Positions 25,399 to 34,988 of a stretch of 64,000 nt of DNA are shown here, piece by piece. This stretch comes from CALHVR01 sp963528625. Its GTDB lineage: Bacteria; Fusobacteriota; Fusobacteriia; Fusobacteriales; Leptotrichiaceae. The notes beneath the pieces were generated by a model. It did no database searches. It saw only the letters and a list, made by a program, of their open reading frames with translations, and was not told the DNA's origin. Numbering within the stretch: position 1 is the stretch's first letter; the number at the start of each line of letters is the position of its first letter. The stretch lies in the NCBI GenBank assembly GCA_963528625.1, contig CAURVQ010000005.1:1-64000 (forward strand), written 5' to 3'. Position numbers and translations under genes: made by a program.

Positions 25399-25854
25399 CT
25401 ATTTTTTATATTTTCTCACTAAATAATCAATTATTATAATATAAATTCCAATATGTACATACATATCAGCTACATTAAACACAAAATGCCATAAACCATT
25501 AAAATCTATCATATCTACAACGAAACCTCTTGCAAATCTATCAATCATATTTCCTAAAGCTCCAGCTCCAACGATAGAAATTCCAATTTTAGTCAATTTT
25601 GTGTAAGTTTTCCAATTTTTAGCTTCAGTCCAAACAATGTAAGCTATTAAAAGGACACTAAAAAATGTAAATACATTTATTTTCCCTTGAAATAAACCAA
25701 ATATTCCTCCATGATTTTCAACATAAGTTAAATGAAAAAAATCTTGTATTACTGGTAGCGAATATCCTATTTGTCCACCCGATATCGCTACCATATAATA
25801 TTTAGTTATTTGATCTATTATTGTTAATATTACTATTATCGCTATATAAATCAT
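25399..25854 (-). CDS. lspA: Lipoprotein signal peptidase
   Basis: A 151-residue, four-helix membrane aspartyl protease that removes signal peptides from prolipoproteins. Active-site motifs are GNMIDRFARGFVVDMIDF (first Asp at about 111) and FNVADMYVHIG (second Asp at about 129); the ENHGGIFGLFQG segment matches the family 'N.G.AFG' loop. Its substrates here include the lipoproteins at 1744, 7964, 18507, 32850 and 47612. It sits between ileS and glyQ in one transcription unit. Confidence 0.95.
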   Translation of the reverse strand: MIYIAIIVILTIIDQITKYYMVAISGGQIGYSLPVIQDFFHLTYVENHGGIFGLFQGKINVFTFFSVLLIAYIVWTEAKNWKTYTKLTKIGISIVGAGALGNMIDRFARGFVVDMIDFNGLWHFVFNVADMYVHIGIYIIIIDYLVRKYKK

Positions 25855-25872
25855 TTTTACCTCTCTTAAATA

Positions 25873-28656
25873 CTACCCTAAAACTTTTGAACATCTAGGA
25901 CAAGTATCTTTATGTTCTGGATGAGTTCCTACTTTTTCATCATATTTCCAACATCTTTCACATTTTTCTCCATTAGCTTTATTTACTGCTATCGTTATTC
26001 CTTCAATTTCAGTCGTTTCCAACGCATTGTCTACAAATTCAACTTGTGATACGATAAATAAATCTGCTACTTCATCTAAAGTATACTCTTTCAAGAAAAT
26101 AAACTCTTCATTTGACACATTTAACAATACTTTTGAATCTAATGAATGTCCAATTTCTCCTGCTTGTCTTTTGGCTTCAATCTTTCTATTTACTTCTTTT
26201 CTTAAATTATAGATTTTTTTCCATTTTTTATCTAACTCATCATTTTTATATTCAGGATTTGCTTCAACCCAATGTGATAAATGTACACTTTCTTCTGATT
26301 TTAAAGCTTCCGGTATTCTTTCCCAAATTTCATCTGCTGTAAATGATAATACTGGAGATATAATTCTAACTAATACTTTTAGAACTTCAGTTAATACAGT
26401 TTGTGCACTTCTTCTTGCTAATGAATTTGTCCCTTCACAGTAAATTCTATCTTTTACAATATCTAAATAGAATGAAGACATTTCAACTGAACAGAAATAT
26501 GTTATTTCTTGGAATAAACTATAAAATTCATATTTATCATAGTATTTTGTAGTTATTTCTTTTAATTCTTCCAATTTGTGCATTGCCCATTTATCAATTT
26601 CTAACATATCTTTATATTCAACTTTATCTTCTACATAATTAAATTCATTTAAGTTACCCATTAAAAATCTAGCAGTATTTCTTATTCTTCTATAAGCATC
26701 AGACATTTGCTGTAAAATATTTTCAGAAATTCTAACATCTTCTCTATAATCAACTGATGAAACCCAAAGTCTTAAAATATCTGCTCCATATTTTTCAATT
26801 ATATCTTTTGGAACAATTGTATTACCTAAAGATTTAGACATTTTTCTTCCTTGCCCATCCATTACAAATCCGTGAGTTAATACTCTTTTATAAGGTGCAT
26901 CTTTTGTACTTGCGATTGATGTTAATAACGAAGATTGGAACCATCCTCTATGTTGGTCACTTCCTTCTAAATATAAATCAGCTGGTCTCGGTAAATTTCT
27001 TGGAGCTAAAACACTTCTATGTGAAACTCCTGAATCAAACCAAACGTCCATTATACTTCTTTCTTTTCTAATTTTTGTATCTTTTAATCCATATTTTTCA
27101 AGTAATTCTTCTCCAATTATTTCTTCAGCCTCATATTTCCACCAAATATCAGTTCCTTCTTTTTTAACTAATTCAATTACCCTATCAGTTATTTCAGAAT
27201 GATAAACTACTTCATTTGTTTCAGCATTATAGAATATCGGTATTGGTACTCCCCAAACTCTTTGTCTTGAAATTGTCCAGTCTGGTCTTGTTTCCATCAT
27301 CGCATTTATTCTATTTTTACCCCATTCAGGTACAAATTCAACATCTTTTAATGCATTTAATGCATTTTGTCTTACATCACTTTCATCTACACTTATAAAC
27401 CATTGCTCTGTTGCTCTAAAGATAACTGGTTTTTTACTTCTCCAGTCATGTGGATATGAGTGAACAAAAGTAGTGTGATATAACATATGTCCGCTTTCTA
27501 GTAAGTCCTCAACAATTACTTTACTTGCTTTTGCATAGAATAATCCTTCATATTTTCCTGCTTCTTTTGTCATATGTCCTTTATCATCTACCGGCGATAA
27601 AATTCCTATATTATATTTTTGTGCATAATTATAGTCGTCTGCTCCATGTCCCGGTGCTGAGTGAACTGCTCCTGTCCCTGCATCTGCAGTTACATAATCT
27701 CCATTCATTACAAGTCCTTCTCTTTCTAAGAATGGATGTTGATAATGTGTATACTCTAATTCCGTTCCTTTAAATTCTTTAATTAATTCAAATGAAATGC
27801 CAATAGTTGCAAATACTGTTTCTGCTAATTCTTTTGCTACAATTAAGTTGCCTTTTTCAGTTTTGTACAGTCCATAATCAAATTCTGGGTGTAAAAATAC
27901 TCCTAAGTTTGCTGGTAATGTCCAAGGCGTTGTTGTCCAAATTAAAATACTTGCTTCTTCCACTCCAAGTTTATTTATTAAATCTTCTTTTCCTTCAAAT
28001 TTAACATATATAGAATGAGATGTAACATCTTTATATTCTATTTCTGCTTCAGCTAAAGCTGTTTCTGTTGTTGGTGACCAATAAACTGGTTTTAATCCTT
28101 TATAAACATATCCATTTTCGTAAATTTCTTTAAATACTTTTAATTGTTCTGCTTCATATTCCGGTTTTAAAGTAATATAAGGATCATCCCAATTTCCTAA
28201 AACTCCCAATCTTATCATTTCTTGTTTTTGTTTTTCAACCCATTTTAATGCATATTTTTTACATTCTTGTCTTATTTCTAATGGAGTTTTATTTTTAGCT
28301 TTTTCTCCTAATTCTTCCATAATTTTCCATTCAATTGGTAGACCATGTGTGTCCCATCCTGGAATAAATGGAGCTTTATATCCTCTTAATCTTTTATATT
28401 TTAAAATTATATCTTTTAAAACTTTATTCATTGCATGCCCTATATGAATATCTCCATTTGCATACGGAGGCCCATCATGTAATATAAATGTTGGTTTATC
28501 TCCTTCTATAGATTTTTCATAAATTTTTTTCTTATTCCAATCTCTTATTATTAAAGGCTCTTTCTGAGCTAAATTTGCCTTCATCTTAAAGCTTGTTTTC
28601 GGTAAATTTAATGTTCCTGCGTAATCTACACCTTCTACATTTTCTTTTTCTGACAT
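25873..28656 (-). CDS. ileS: Isoleucine-tRNA ligase
   Basis: A 927-residue class I synthetase. HIGH lies in DGPPYANGDIHIGHAMNKVLKD, and the CP1 editing domain includes WTTTPWTLPANLGVFLHP and HSAPGHGADDYNYAQKY. DVWFDSGVSHRSVL and KMSKS in GRKMSKSLGNTI are present. The C terminus carries the zinc-binding CERCWKYDEKVGTHPEHKDTCPRC motif, marking the bacterial type. It is first in the ileS-lspA-glyQ-glyS row. The 28657-28833 gap is AT-rich with no T-box or other recognised leader. Confidence 0.97.
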   Translation of the reverse strand: MSEKENVEGVDYAGTLNLPKTSFKMKANLAQKEPLIIRDWNKKKIYEKSIEGDKPTFILHDGPPYANGDIHIGHAMNKVLKDIILKYKRLRGYKAPFIPGWDTHGLPIEWKIMEELGEKAKNKTPLEIRQECKKYALKWVEKQKQEMIRLGVLGNWDDPYITLKPEYEAEQLKVFKEIYENGYVYKGLKPVYWSPTTETALAEAEIEYKDVTSHSIYVKFEGKEDLINKLGVEEASILIWTTTPWTLPANLGVFLHPEFDYGLYKTEKGNLIVAKELAETVFATIGISFELIKEFKGTELEYTHYQHPFLEREGLVMNGDYVTADAGTGAVHSAPGHGADDYNYAQKYNIGILSPVDDKGHMTKEAGKYEGLFYAKASKVIVEDLLESGHMLYHTTFVHSYPHDWRSKKPVIFRATEQWFISVDESDVRQNALNALKDVEFVPEWGKNRINAMMETRPDWTISRQRVWGVPIPIFYNAETNEVVYHSEITDRVIELVKKEGTDIWWKYEAEEIIGEELLEKYGLKDTKIRKERSIMDVWFDSGVSHRSVLAPRNLPRPADLYLEGSDQHRGWFQSSLLTSIASTKDAPYKRVLTHGFVMDGQGRKMSKSLGNTIVPKDIIEKYGADILRLWVSSVDYREDVRISENILQQMSDAYRRIRNTARFLMGNLNEFNYVEDKVEYKDMLEIDKWAMHKLEELKEITTKYYDKYEFYSLFQEITYFCSVEMSSFYLDIVKDRIYCEGTNSLARRSAQTVLTEVLKVLVRIISPVLSFTADEIWERIPEALKSEESVHLSHWVEANPEYKNDELDKKWKKIYNLRKEVNRKIEAKRQAGEIGHSLDSKVLLNVSNEEFIFLKEYTLDEVADLFIVSQVEFVDNALETTEIEGITIAVNKANGEKCERCWKYDEKVGTHPEHKDTCPRCSKVLG

Positions 28657-28833
28657 ATTTCCTCCAATTATTTATACTTTTATTTTTTTACAATATGTCT
28701 ACATTTTATCACAATTTTAAAATTTTTGCTATTTTATTATTTTTTTCTTAATATATTTGTAAATTGTAACTCAAAATGTCATACTTTTATGAAATATATT
28801 GTATTTTTTAAATATAAATAATGTCTAAAAACT

Positions 28834-29016
28834 CTACTTTTCATCCTCATCTTTTTTATCTTCTAACATTCCACTATTCATCGCTTTTTTAAATTCACTA
28901 AACATTTTTCCAAGCGACTGCCCTAATTCTGGAAGTCTTTTTGGTCCAAAAATTAATAACGCTCCTAAAACTATTATTATTACTCCTGGAGCTCCAATAT
29001 CACGTAAAAATCCCAT
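28834..29016 (-). CDS. tatA: Sec-independent (Tat) translocase protein TatA
   Basis: A 60-residue single-helix protein with the TatA pattern: N-terminal membrane helix (GAPGVIIIVLGALLIF), the FGPKRLPELGQSLG hinge, a short amphipathic helix (KMFSEFKKAMN) and an acidic tail. The ATG at 29016 is chosen because AAAGGA lies eight bases upstream; an alternative ATG at 29025 overlaps the tatC stop (ATGA) and would add three residues. It lies at the end of the efe locus, downstream of tatC. With only one TatA-like gene here, it probably does the jobs of both TatA and TatB. Confidence 0.9.
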   Translation of the reverse strand: MGFLRDIGAPGVIIIVLGALLIFGPKRLPELGQSLGKMFSEFKKAMNSGMLEDKKDEDEK

Positions 29017-29021
29017 TTTTA

Positions 29022-29729
29022 TCATCCTTTCCTTTTTTTATCTACTCTTTTACTGACAAACACACTTATCTCGTAAATCAATATAAGTGGTACTGTCATT
29101 GTTAAATCACTTATAAAATCTGCTGGCGTTAAAATTACTGCTAAAACCAATAAAATAAAATATCCATATCGTCGATTTTTTATTAAAAATTGTGGACTTA
29201 AAATATATAATGATGTTAAAAATGCCGTAATTACAGGCATTTCAAATATCATTGCTATTGGTAAAGAAGTATGTATTATAAATTGTAAATAATTATGTGC
29301 AGTCAGTTGCACACTAAATAAATTATCTCCCAGCGATAATAGTACATGTAGTAGTGCAGGTGTAACTACAAAAAAGCCAAAACTTAGCCCCAAAATAAAT
29401 AATATAAAAATTGCCGGAATATAATTTAAAATCATTTTAGCTTCTCTCTCTTCAAGTGCCGGCTTTATATATGCAAATATTTGATAACAAATAAAAGGTA
29501 AACTTAAAGAAATTGCACTTACACTTGCTAACATTATATAAATATTTAAAATATCATCTGGCCCTAAAACTATAAGTTTTGAGTGAAAAGAATATGTTAA
29601 TAACTTATAAATTTTATTGGAAAAAAACAAACTTATTATGAAAATTATAACATAAAATATTAACGATATTATAAATCTTTTTCTAAATTCTTCCAAATGT
29701 TCTACTACCGTTTGCTCTTTAAAATTCAT
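29022..29729 (-). CDS. tatC: Sec-independent (Tat) translocase protein TatC
   Basis: A 235-residue protein with six predicted membrane helices, the receptor for twin-arginine signal peptides. Family motifs: VEHLEEFRKRFIISLIFY at the N terminus, the AYIKPALEEREAKMI loop, FGFFVVTPALLHVLLSLG and ILTPADFISDLTMTVPLILIYEISV at the C terminus. It follows efeU by about 20 bases and overlaps the tatA start region, so the translocase is co-expressed with its likely cargo EfeB. Confidence 0.95.
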   Translation of the reverse strand: MNFKEQTVVEHLEEFRKRFIISLIFYVIIFIISLFFSNKIYKLLTYSFHSKLIVLGPDDILNIYIMLASVSAISLSLPFICYQIFAYIKPALEEREAKMILNYIPAIFILFILGLSFGFFVVTPALLHVLLSLGDNLFSVQLTAHNYLQFIIHTSLPIAMIFEMPVITAFLTSLYILSPQFLIKNRRYGYFILLVLAVILTPADFISDLTMTVPLILIYEISVFVSKRVDKKRKG

Positions 29730-29748
29730 AATTTAACATTTCCTTTCT

Positions 29749-31479
29749 TTAATTATTTTGTCTTTTTTTATTAATTAACATTGTTATTGTTACAACTAAT
29801 ACAAATATTAATTGTGCAATAAATACTTCCCAATTTGCATATAATCCAACACTCTCAACTGTTGGAACAAAAGATATTACTCTTAATGGTATAATTCCTA
29901 CAACTTGTAACATATGCACACTTGTTCCTAACATTTTGAAAGCTAATAAATAAATCATCCAAGTTAATAAAAAGAACATTTTATACACTTTTATTTTTGA
30001 CGAAGTATACAATATAATTATAGTAATTATTATTAAAACTATAATGGCTAAAACTATTCCTAAAATCAAATTTTTCATTGAAATTAAAGGAATAATTCCT
30101 ACATAAAACAATATTGTTTCTGCTCCTTCTCTAAATACTGCCAAAAAGCTTAAGGCAAACATTGAAATAAAACTTCCACTTGTTGCAACTGCTTTCATCT
30201 GTATTTGCATAAAGTGATTCCACGATTTTAAATTTGACTTGCTATGTAGCCACATTCCAATTCCAATCATCATAATTACTGCAAATATTCCAATAAATCC
30301 TTCTAATATTTCTCTATTTGTTCCAGCACTTACTGCAGGGAATATTTTTTGTAAAACATAAGCTATAATCCCACTCACTACAATCCCTAAAATACCACCT
30401 GTATAAACCCAAACAAGTCCTCTCGTAAGTTTTGCAGCTTTAAGGCTACTTACTAATGCAAGTACAATTAGCAATGCTTCAACGCCTTCACGAAGTAATA
30501 TCCACATTGCATCTAAAAAATTATATTCTGCCTTTGTATCAATTTGTAATAATTCTGTTATTAAATTTTGTAATTTATTTTGATATTCTTTTTCTCCACT
30601 TTTTACCATAATGATAGGCATTTCGCTTTCAACCTTTGTATACAAAGCACTATTTCTTGTACTTACATCTCCTTCAACCGTAGGCCAAATTACGATAAAT
30701 TCTTTTAATTTTAATTGCCCTGTAGCTTTATCTCCTTTTTTAAATGCTTCAAGACCTTCTTCTAATATTTTTATCGCATCTTTTAATGTTATATTTTTAT
30801 TCACCGAAGTTTCTATTGTTTTACCTTCAATAAAATCTTCAATAGATTCTTTCAAATCATTAAAATTTGAAATAGTTACATTATAATCAAAAGGATCAAC
30901 TTCCATAGATGCTCTCAAAAATGACATTGCCGTTTCCACTTTTCCATAATAAGCGACATCTTTATCTCTTATAACCCATTCGTTCCGAGTCCAAAGATTA
31001 TTATACTTTTTATACTCTTCTTTCATAGTTTCTATATTTTTTGTTTCTATCGCTTTTTGTAATTCTTTTAATGCAGGATACATTTTATTTTCAAAATTTC
31101 TCTTAGTTGAAATTTCATCCACTGGATTTTGTTCTTTCTCAAACGCTAAAAGCTCTGTTGCAATTTGCTTTAACTCTGTTTCAGATATATTTTTAACATT
31201 ATTTAATGTATTTTGTAATTTTTTACCCGCAACAGAATTTGAATTTTTTACTTTTTTAAATTCTGTTTTTATTTCTTTCACTAATATTTTTGCATCATCA
31301 TTTTTACCATTTCTTACTAATGTTTTTGCATCTGATATCTTTATAAATAAGTCACTATAACTTTCTTTAGAAAAAATATTTATAGACACTATAAAAATTA
31401 ATAAAAATACCACTGCAATACTTTTATTTACTTTCCCTAATATCTTTATATTTTTATTCTTCAAATAATTTTTGTCCAA
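29749..31479 (-). CDS. efeU: FTR1-family iron permease with fused N-terminal domain (EfeU-like)
   Basis: A 576-residue protein. Residues 1-40 form a signal or first helix, about 40-300 a helical extracytoplasmic domain, and about 305-570 the seven-helix FTR1 iron permease. The permease has both iron-binding REXXE motifs: LLREGVEALLIVLAL and AVFREGAETILFYVG. E. coli EfeU lacks the long N-terminal part, so this is the fused form. It imports iron after handling by EfeB and EfeO. Its start overlaps the efeB stop by 26 bases, suggesting coupled translation. Confidence 0.92.
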   Translation of the reverse strand: MDKNYLKNKNIKILGKVNKSIAVVFLLIFIVSINIFSKESYSDLFIKISDAKTLVRNGKNDDAKILVKEIKTEFKKVKNSNSVAGKKLQNTLNNVKNISETELKQIATELLAFEKEQNPVDEISTKRNFENKMYPALKELQKAIETKNIETMKEEYKKYNNLWTRNEWVIRDKDVAYYGKVETAMSFLRASMEVDPFDYNVTISNFNDLKESIEDFIEGKTIETSVNKNITLKDAIKILEEGLEAFKKGDKATGQLKLKEFIVIWPTVEGDVSTRNSALYTKVESEMPIIMVKSGEKEYQNKLQNLITELLQIDTKAEYNFLDAMWILLREGVEALLIVLALVSSLKAAKLTRGLVWVYTGGILGIVVSGIIAYVLQKIFPAVSAGTNREILEGFIGIFAVIMMIGIGMWLHSKSNLKSWNHFMQIQMKAVATSGSFISMFALSFLAVFREGAETILFYVGIIPLISMKNLILGIVLAIIVLIIITIIILYTSSKIKVYKMFFLLTWMIYLLAFKMLGTSVHMLQVVGIIPLRVISFVPTVESVGLYANWEVFIAQLIFVLVVTITMLINKKRQNN

Positions 31480-32677
31480 TATATTGTCCTTTCTCTATTC
31501 CACCAAAACAAGCAAATATTCCACTTCCTATATGTGTAATATATTCATTTAGTTTATCAACATTTCCTAAATTATTTTGTATATCAATAAACTGTTGCGG
31601 ATCTTTTTGATAACATAAAAATAATAATCCTGCATCAAATTGTCCCGTCTCTTCACTAATTCCATTTGAATATGAAAAAGCTCGACGCAATATTTCTTTT
31701 TCCGATTGTTTCGCTAAATAAACATGCGAATCTTCTGGTAATTTACTCAAATCAACTTTATCAAATTCTGTTTTTTGACCAAAAGCTGCACCACTTACTT
31801 TATGACGACCAAAAGTATTTTCTTGTTCTTGCAAATTTGTTCTATCCCAAGTTTCCAAGTGCATTTGTATTTTTCTTACAACTAAATAACTTCCATTTTT
31901 AAGCCAATTATCTTTATCATACCAAACAACTTTTTTAAATCCAGTTTCATCAGTTACATTTGCAGTTCCATCTTTGAAACCAAATAAATTTCTTGGTGCT
32001 CCTCCACCAATTCCTGTTGGTAAAAATCCAGCTTGACTCCATTTCATTGTAATTAATTGACGACCTTTTCTTATTAGGTTTCTCACTGCATGAAACGCAA
32101 CTTGAGCATCATCTGCACACGCTTGTATACAAATATCTCCACCACTATATCTTTCTTTTATTTGATCTCTTGGAAAATGTGGTAATTCCTTAAATTCAGG
32201 TAATTTTTTATTTTCCATTCCTAATTTATCTAAAAAAGTTGGACTTATCCCAAAAGTTAATGTTAAATTGTATGGATTCAATCCCACTGTTTCTCCTGTA
32301 TCTTTAGGTGGTAAAAGTTTATTTTCCAACTCTCCCTCTACTAATTCTCCAGACATTAATTTTTCTGAATATTTTGTCCACTCTTGAAACATTTTTTGTA
32401 TTTCACTTTTTTCTGTAGAATGTAAATCTAAAACTACAAAATATACTTGCTTTTGAACTGCTGTTGAAATTCCACTTTGATGTTTACCGTAAAATTGTAT
32501 TTCACTTTTACCTTCATTAAGTTTTTTTGCTTCATTTGTTTTATTTAAAATTGCTCCAACACCACTTGCACCAATAGCAACTCCAGCTCCAACTAATCCT
32601 GCTTGTTTCAAAAAATCTCTTCGTGAAATTTTTTTATCAACCCATTTTTCTTCTTTATTTTCCTCATTTTTTGACAT
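31454..32677 (-). CDS. efeB: Tat-exported DyP-type haem peroxidase (EfeB-like)
   Basis: A 407-residue DyP-type peroxidase. The N terminus carries a twin-arginine signal (KISRRDFLKQAGLVGAG, residues about 17-33), so it folds with haem inside and crosses through TatC/TatA encoded in the same locus. Family marks: GFKDGTANV (the GxxDG distal motif, catalytic Asp), RKIQMHLETWDRTNLQEQE, GRHKVSGAAFG and the C-terminal FLCYQKDPQQFIDIQ. EfeB homologs oxidise ferrous iron or take iron from haem for EfeU. The separation from efeO by a hairpin (32807-32839) may reduce its expression relative to efeO. Confidence 0.94.
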   Translation of the reverse strand: MSKNEENKEEKWVDKKISRRDFLKQAGLVGAGVAIGASGVGAILNKTNEAKKLNEGKSEIQFYGKHQSGISTAVQKQVYFVVLDLHSTEKSEIQKMFQEWTKYSEKLMSGELVEGELENKLLPPKDTGETVGLNPYNLTLTFGISPTFLDKLGMENKKLPEFKELPHFPRDQIKERYSGGDICIQACADDAQVAFHAVRNLIRKGRQLITMKWSQAGFLPTGIGGGAPRNLFGFKDGTANVTDETGFKKVVWYDKDNWLKNGSYLVVRKIQMHLETWDRTNLQEQENTFGRHKVSGAAFGQKTEFDKVDLSKLPEDSHVYLAKQSEKEILRRAFSYSNGISEETGQFDAGLLFLCYQKDPQQFIDIQNNLGNVDKLNEYITHIGSGIFACFGGIEKGQYIGQKLFEE

Positions 32678-32806
32678 TTTTTACCTCTATTTTTTAAATT
32701 TTTTCTAAATAATTTTTATTTTTTATTTTTTAAAATTAATAAAAACTTAATATTACTTCTATTTTATTAAGTGTTTTAATATACGAACATTCATAAAAAC
32801 AGTAAT

Positions 32807-32839
32807 AACCGACCTTCTATTTTTATAGATAAGTCGGTT
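32807..32839 (-). terminator. Intercistronic hairpin between efeO and efeB
   Basis: A 7-bp GC-containing stem (aaccgac 32807-32813 with gtcggtt 32833-32839) follows the efeO stop. On the minus strand only a broken T run comes after it, so it may be a leaky terminator that lets efeB-efeU-tatCA be read at a lower level. Confidence 0.5.
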
Positions 32840-32849
32840 TATTTTCTCT

Positions 32850-33710
32850 CTATTTTGCATTTAACACAATTCCAATTTGTGATAAAGGCTCTCCCAATTT
32901 AGTCACTGCTTCAGCTAACGCTTTTGTATCTTCTTTTGTCAATTCTGTATATAATTTATAATTTTTATCATCTATTTTATACTTATCTAATAATTCATTT
33001 ACTGCTGCAAACTCCTTATTTAATGTTTCAACTAAATTTTTATCTACAGTTTCCAATTTAGTTTTGAATATTTCAAATATTTTTTCAGCACCTTCAATAT
33101 TCGCTTTAAAATCATACAAATCTGTATGTGAATAAATTTCTTCTTCTCCAGTTATTTTTGATGTAGACACTTCATTTAACAAGTCTACTGCTCCAGTAAT
33201 CATCATATCTGGTGTAACTTCAACTGTACTAATTTTAGCTCTCAATTCTTTTATGTCTTTAACTAATTGATCTGCATATTGTTCCGTTCCTTTAGTTGTT
33301 TTATTTTCCCATAATATTTTTTCAATTCTATGGAAACCTCTCCAACCTTCTTCTTTATTAAATTCTTCTTTAAAGTCTACCAATCTAAAGTCAATATTTA
33401 TATCTGATTCTCCAAAGCTTTCTGCTATTGGCTCTGATCTTTCGTATGCCATTCTTATTAATGGATATTGAGCTTTTGCTCCTTCTAAATCACCTTTTTT
33501 CAATGTTTCAGCAAATTTTTCTGTATCTAACAATAATTTATCAATCTCTTTTTCAACAAACGCTTTATATTCTTCTGTTTCTTTTCTTAAATCCACTTTT
33601 GATTGTGCTTGCTCTGCTGCTACTGTCTCTTGTTTAGACTCTTCTGCTTTTTGCCCACAACCTATTAGAACTAATATACTTAACCCCACTAAAATTCCTA
33701 TCTTTTTCAA
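32850..33710 (-). CDS. efeO: EfeM/EfeO-type periplasmic iron-uptake lipoprotein (M75 domain)
   Basis: A 286-residue lipoprotein: signal 1-18 with lipobox VLIGC, then a single M75 (imelysin-like) helical domain with the metal-site motif GFHRIEKILWEN (HxxE, residues about 125-136) and SHTDLYDFKANIEGAEKIF. The N-terminal cupredoxin domain of E. coli EfeO is absent, so it is the EfeM form. It presumably binds iron or iron-loaded peroxidase product and passes it to EfeU. First gene of the locus, under the promoter and Fur-like site at 33739-33771. Confidence 0.9.
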   Translation of the reverse strand: MKKIGILVGLSILVLIGCGQKAEESKQETVAAEQAQSKVDLRKETEEYKAFVEKEIDKLLLDTEKFAETLKKGDLEGAKAQYPLIRMAYERSEPIAESFGESDINIDFRLVDFKEEFNKEEGWRGFHRIEKILWENKTTKGTEQYADQLVKDIKELRAKISTVEVTPDMMITGAVDLLNEVSTSKITGEEEIYSHTDLYDFKANIEGAEKIFEIFKTKLETVDKNLVETLNKEFAAVNELLDKYKIDDKNYKLYTELTKEDTKALAEAVTKLGEPLSQIGIVLNAK

Positions 33711-33738
33711 AATAATCCTCCTTTTTTATTTTTTCAAT

Positions 33739-33771
33739 ATTATATCTTATTTAATAATGATTGTAAAGAAA
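33739..33771 (-). promoter_or_regulatory. efeO promoter with overlapping Fur-like operator
   Basis: Minus strand TTTACA (33762-33767), 17-nt spacer, TATAAT (33739-33744). Positions 33753-33771, across the -35 and spacer, match 12 of 19 bases of the Fur box, with ATCATTAT intact in one half. The promoter is strong; iron repression is inference. Confidence 0.6.
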
Positions 33772-33883
33772 AATTATTTGGTACACAAAATATTTAATTA
33801 TTAAAGTATATTTGTTTTGTTTTTTCTTGATAAAAATTACTTAGTTTTAAAATTTTTACTTTTTATACTTTCCTTACAAATAA

Positions 33884-33909
33884 AAAAACGACACTCTCAT
33901 GCCGTTTTT
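33884..33909 (-). terminator. Terminator of the glyceraldehyde-3-phosphate dehydrogenase gene
   Basis: A 10-bp stem with one mismatch (aaaaacgaca 33884-33893 with tgccgttttt 33900-33909), a 6-nt loop and a T run on the minus strand, 15 bp after the stop codon. Confidence 0.85.
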
Positions 33910-33924
33910 CTATCTTATATATAA

Positions 33925-34935
33925 TTATTTAATTAAACTTGCAAAATATCCTAAAGTTCTAATTAATTGAGCTGTATAAGACATTTCGTTGTCATACCAA
34001 GATACAGTTTTAACTAATTGAGTATCTCCATTTTGAACAATTTTAGTTTGTGTTGCATCAAATAATGATCCGAAATGAATTCCTACGATATCAGAAGATA
34101 CTAATTCTTCTTCAGTATATCCAAATGATTCGTTAGATGCTGCTTTCATTGCTGCATTTACTTCTTCTACAGTAACTGGTTTTTCTAAAATTGATACTAA
34201 CTCAGTTAATGATCCTGTTGGAACAGGTACTCTTTGTGCAGCTCCATCTAATTTACCTTTTAATTCAGGAATAACTAATCCAATTGCTTTTGCAGCTCCT
34301 GTTGAGTTAGGTACTATATTTACTGCTGCAGCTCTTGCTCTTCTGAAGTCACCTTTTCTGTGTGGTGCATCTAAAGTCATTTGATCTCCTGTATAAGCGT
34401 GAATAGTTGTCATTGTTCCAGTAACAACTCCAAAGTTATCTTGTAAAGCTTTAGCCATTGGTGCTAAACAGTTAGTTGTACAAGAAGCTCCTGAAATTAC
34501 TGTTTCTGAACCATCTAAAATTGCGTGGTTTACATTGTAAACTACTGTTTTAACATCGTTTCCACCTGGTGCAGTAATAACTACTTTTTTAGCTCCTGCT
34601 TTAACATGTAATTCAGCTTTATCTTTAGTTGCGAAGAATCCTGTAGCTTCTAATACTACATCTACACCTAATTCTCCCCAAGGTAATTCTTCAGGGTTAG
34701 CTTTTGCGAAAGTTTTGATTTCTTGTCCGTTTACTACGAAAGCTCCTTCTTTTACTTCAATTTCTCCATTGAATCTTCCTTGAGAAGAGTCATATTTAAA
34801 TAAGTGAGCTAACATTTTAGCATCTGTTAAGTCATTAATTGCTACTACTTCAAATTTATCAGTTTGTTCAGCCATTAATCTTAATGCTAATCTTCCAATT
34901 CTTCCAAATCCATTAATTGCTACTTTAATTGCCAT
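33925..34935 (-). CDS. gap: Glyceraldehyde-3-phosphate dehydrogenase
   Basis: A 336-residue glycolytic enzyme oxidising glyceraldehyde-3-phosphate with NAD+. Features: Rossmann start MAIKVAINGFGRIGRLALR, NDLTDAKMLAHLFKYDSSQG, the catalytic cysteine in SGASCTTNCLAPMAKAL (about residue 152), HAYTGDQMTLDAPHRKGDFRRARAAA, RVPVPTGSLTELV and SWYDNEMSYTAQLIR. Codon choice is tidier than in its neighbours, consistent with high expression. A strong promoter (34989-35017) and AGGAGG ribosome site precede it, and it is monocistronic. Confidence 0.97.
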   Translation of the reverse strand: MAIKVAINGFGRIGRLALRLMAEQTDKFEVVAINDLTDAKMLAHLFKYDSSQGRFNGEIEVKEGAFVVNGQEIKTFAKANPEELPWGELGVDVVLEATGFFATKDKAELHVKAGAKKVVITAPGGNDVKTVVYNVNHAILDGSETVISGASCTTNCLAPMAKALQDNFGVVTGTMTTIHAYTGDQMTLDAPHRKGDFRRARAAAVNIVPNSTGAAKAIGLVIPELKGKLDGAAQRVPVPTGSLTELVSILEKPVTVEEVNAAMKAASNESFGYTEEELVSSDIVGIHFGSLFDATQTKIVQNGDTQLVKTVSWYDNEMSYTAQLIRTLGYFASLIK

Positions 34936-34988
34936 TTTGCAATACCTCCTAAAAATTTATATATTTTAAAATATACTTTTACTCTTTG

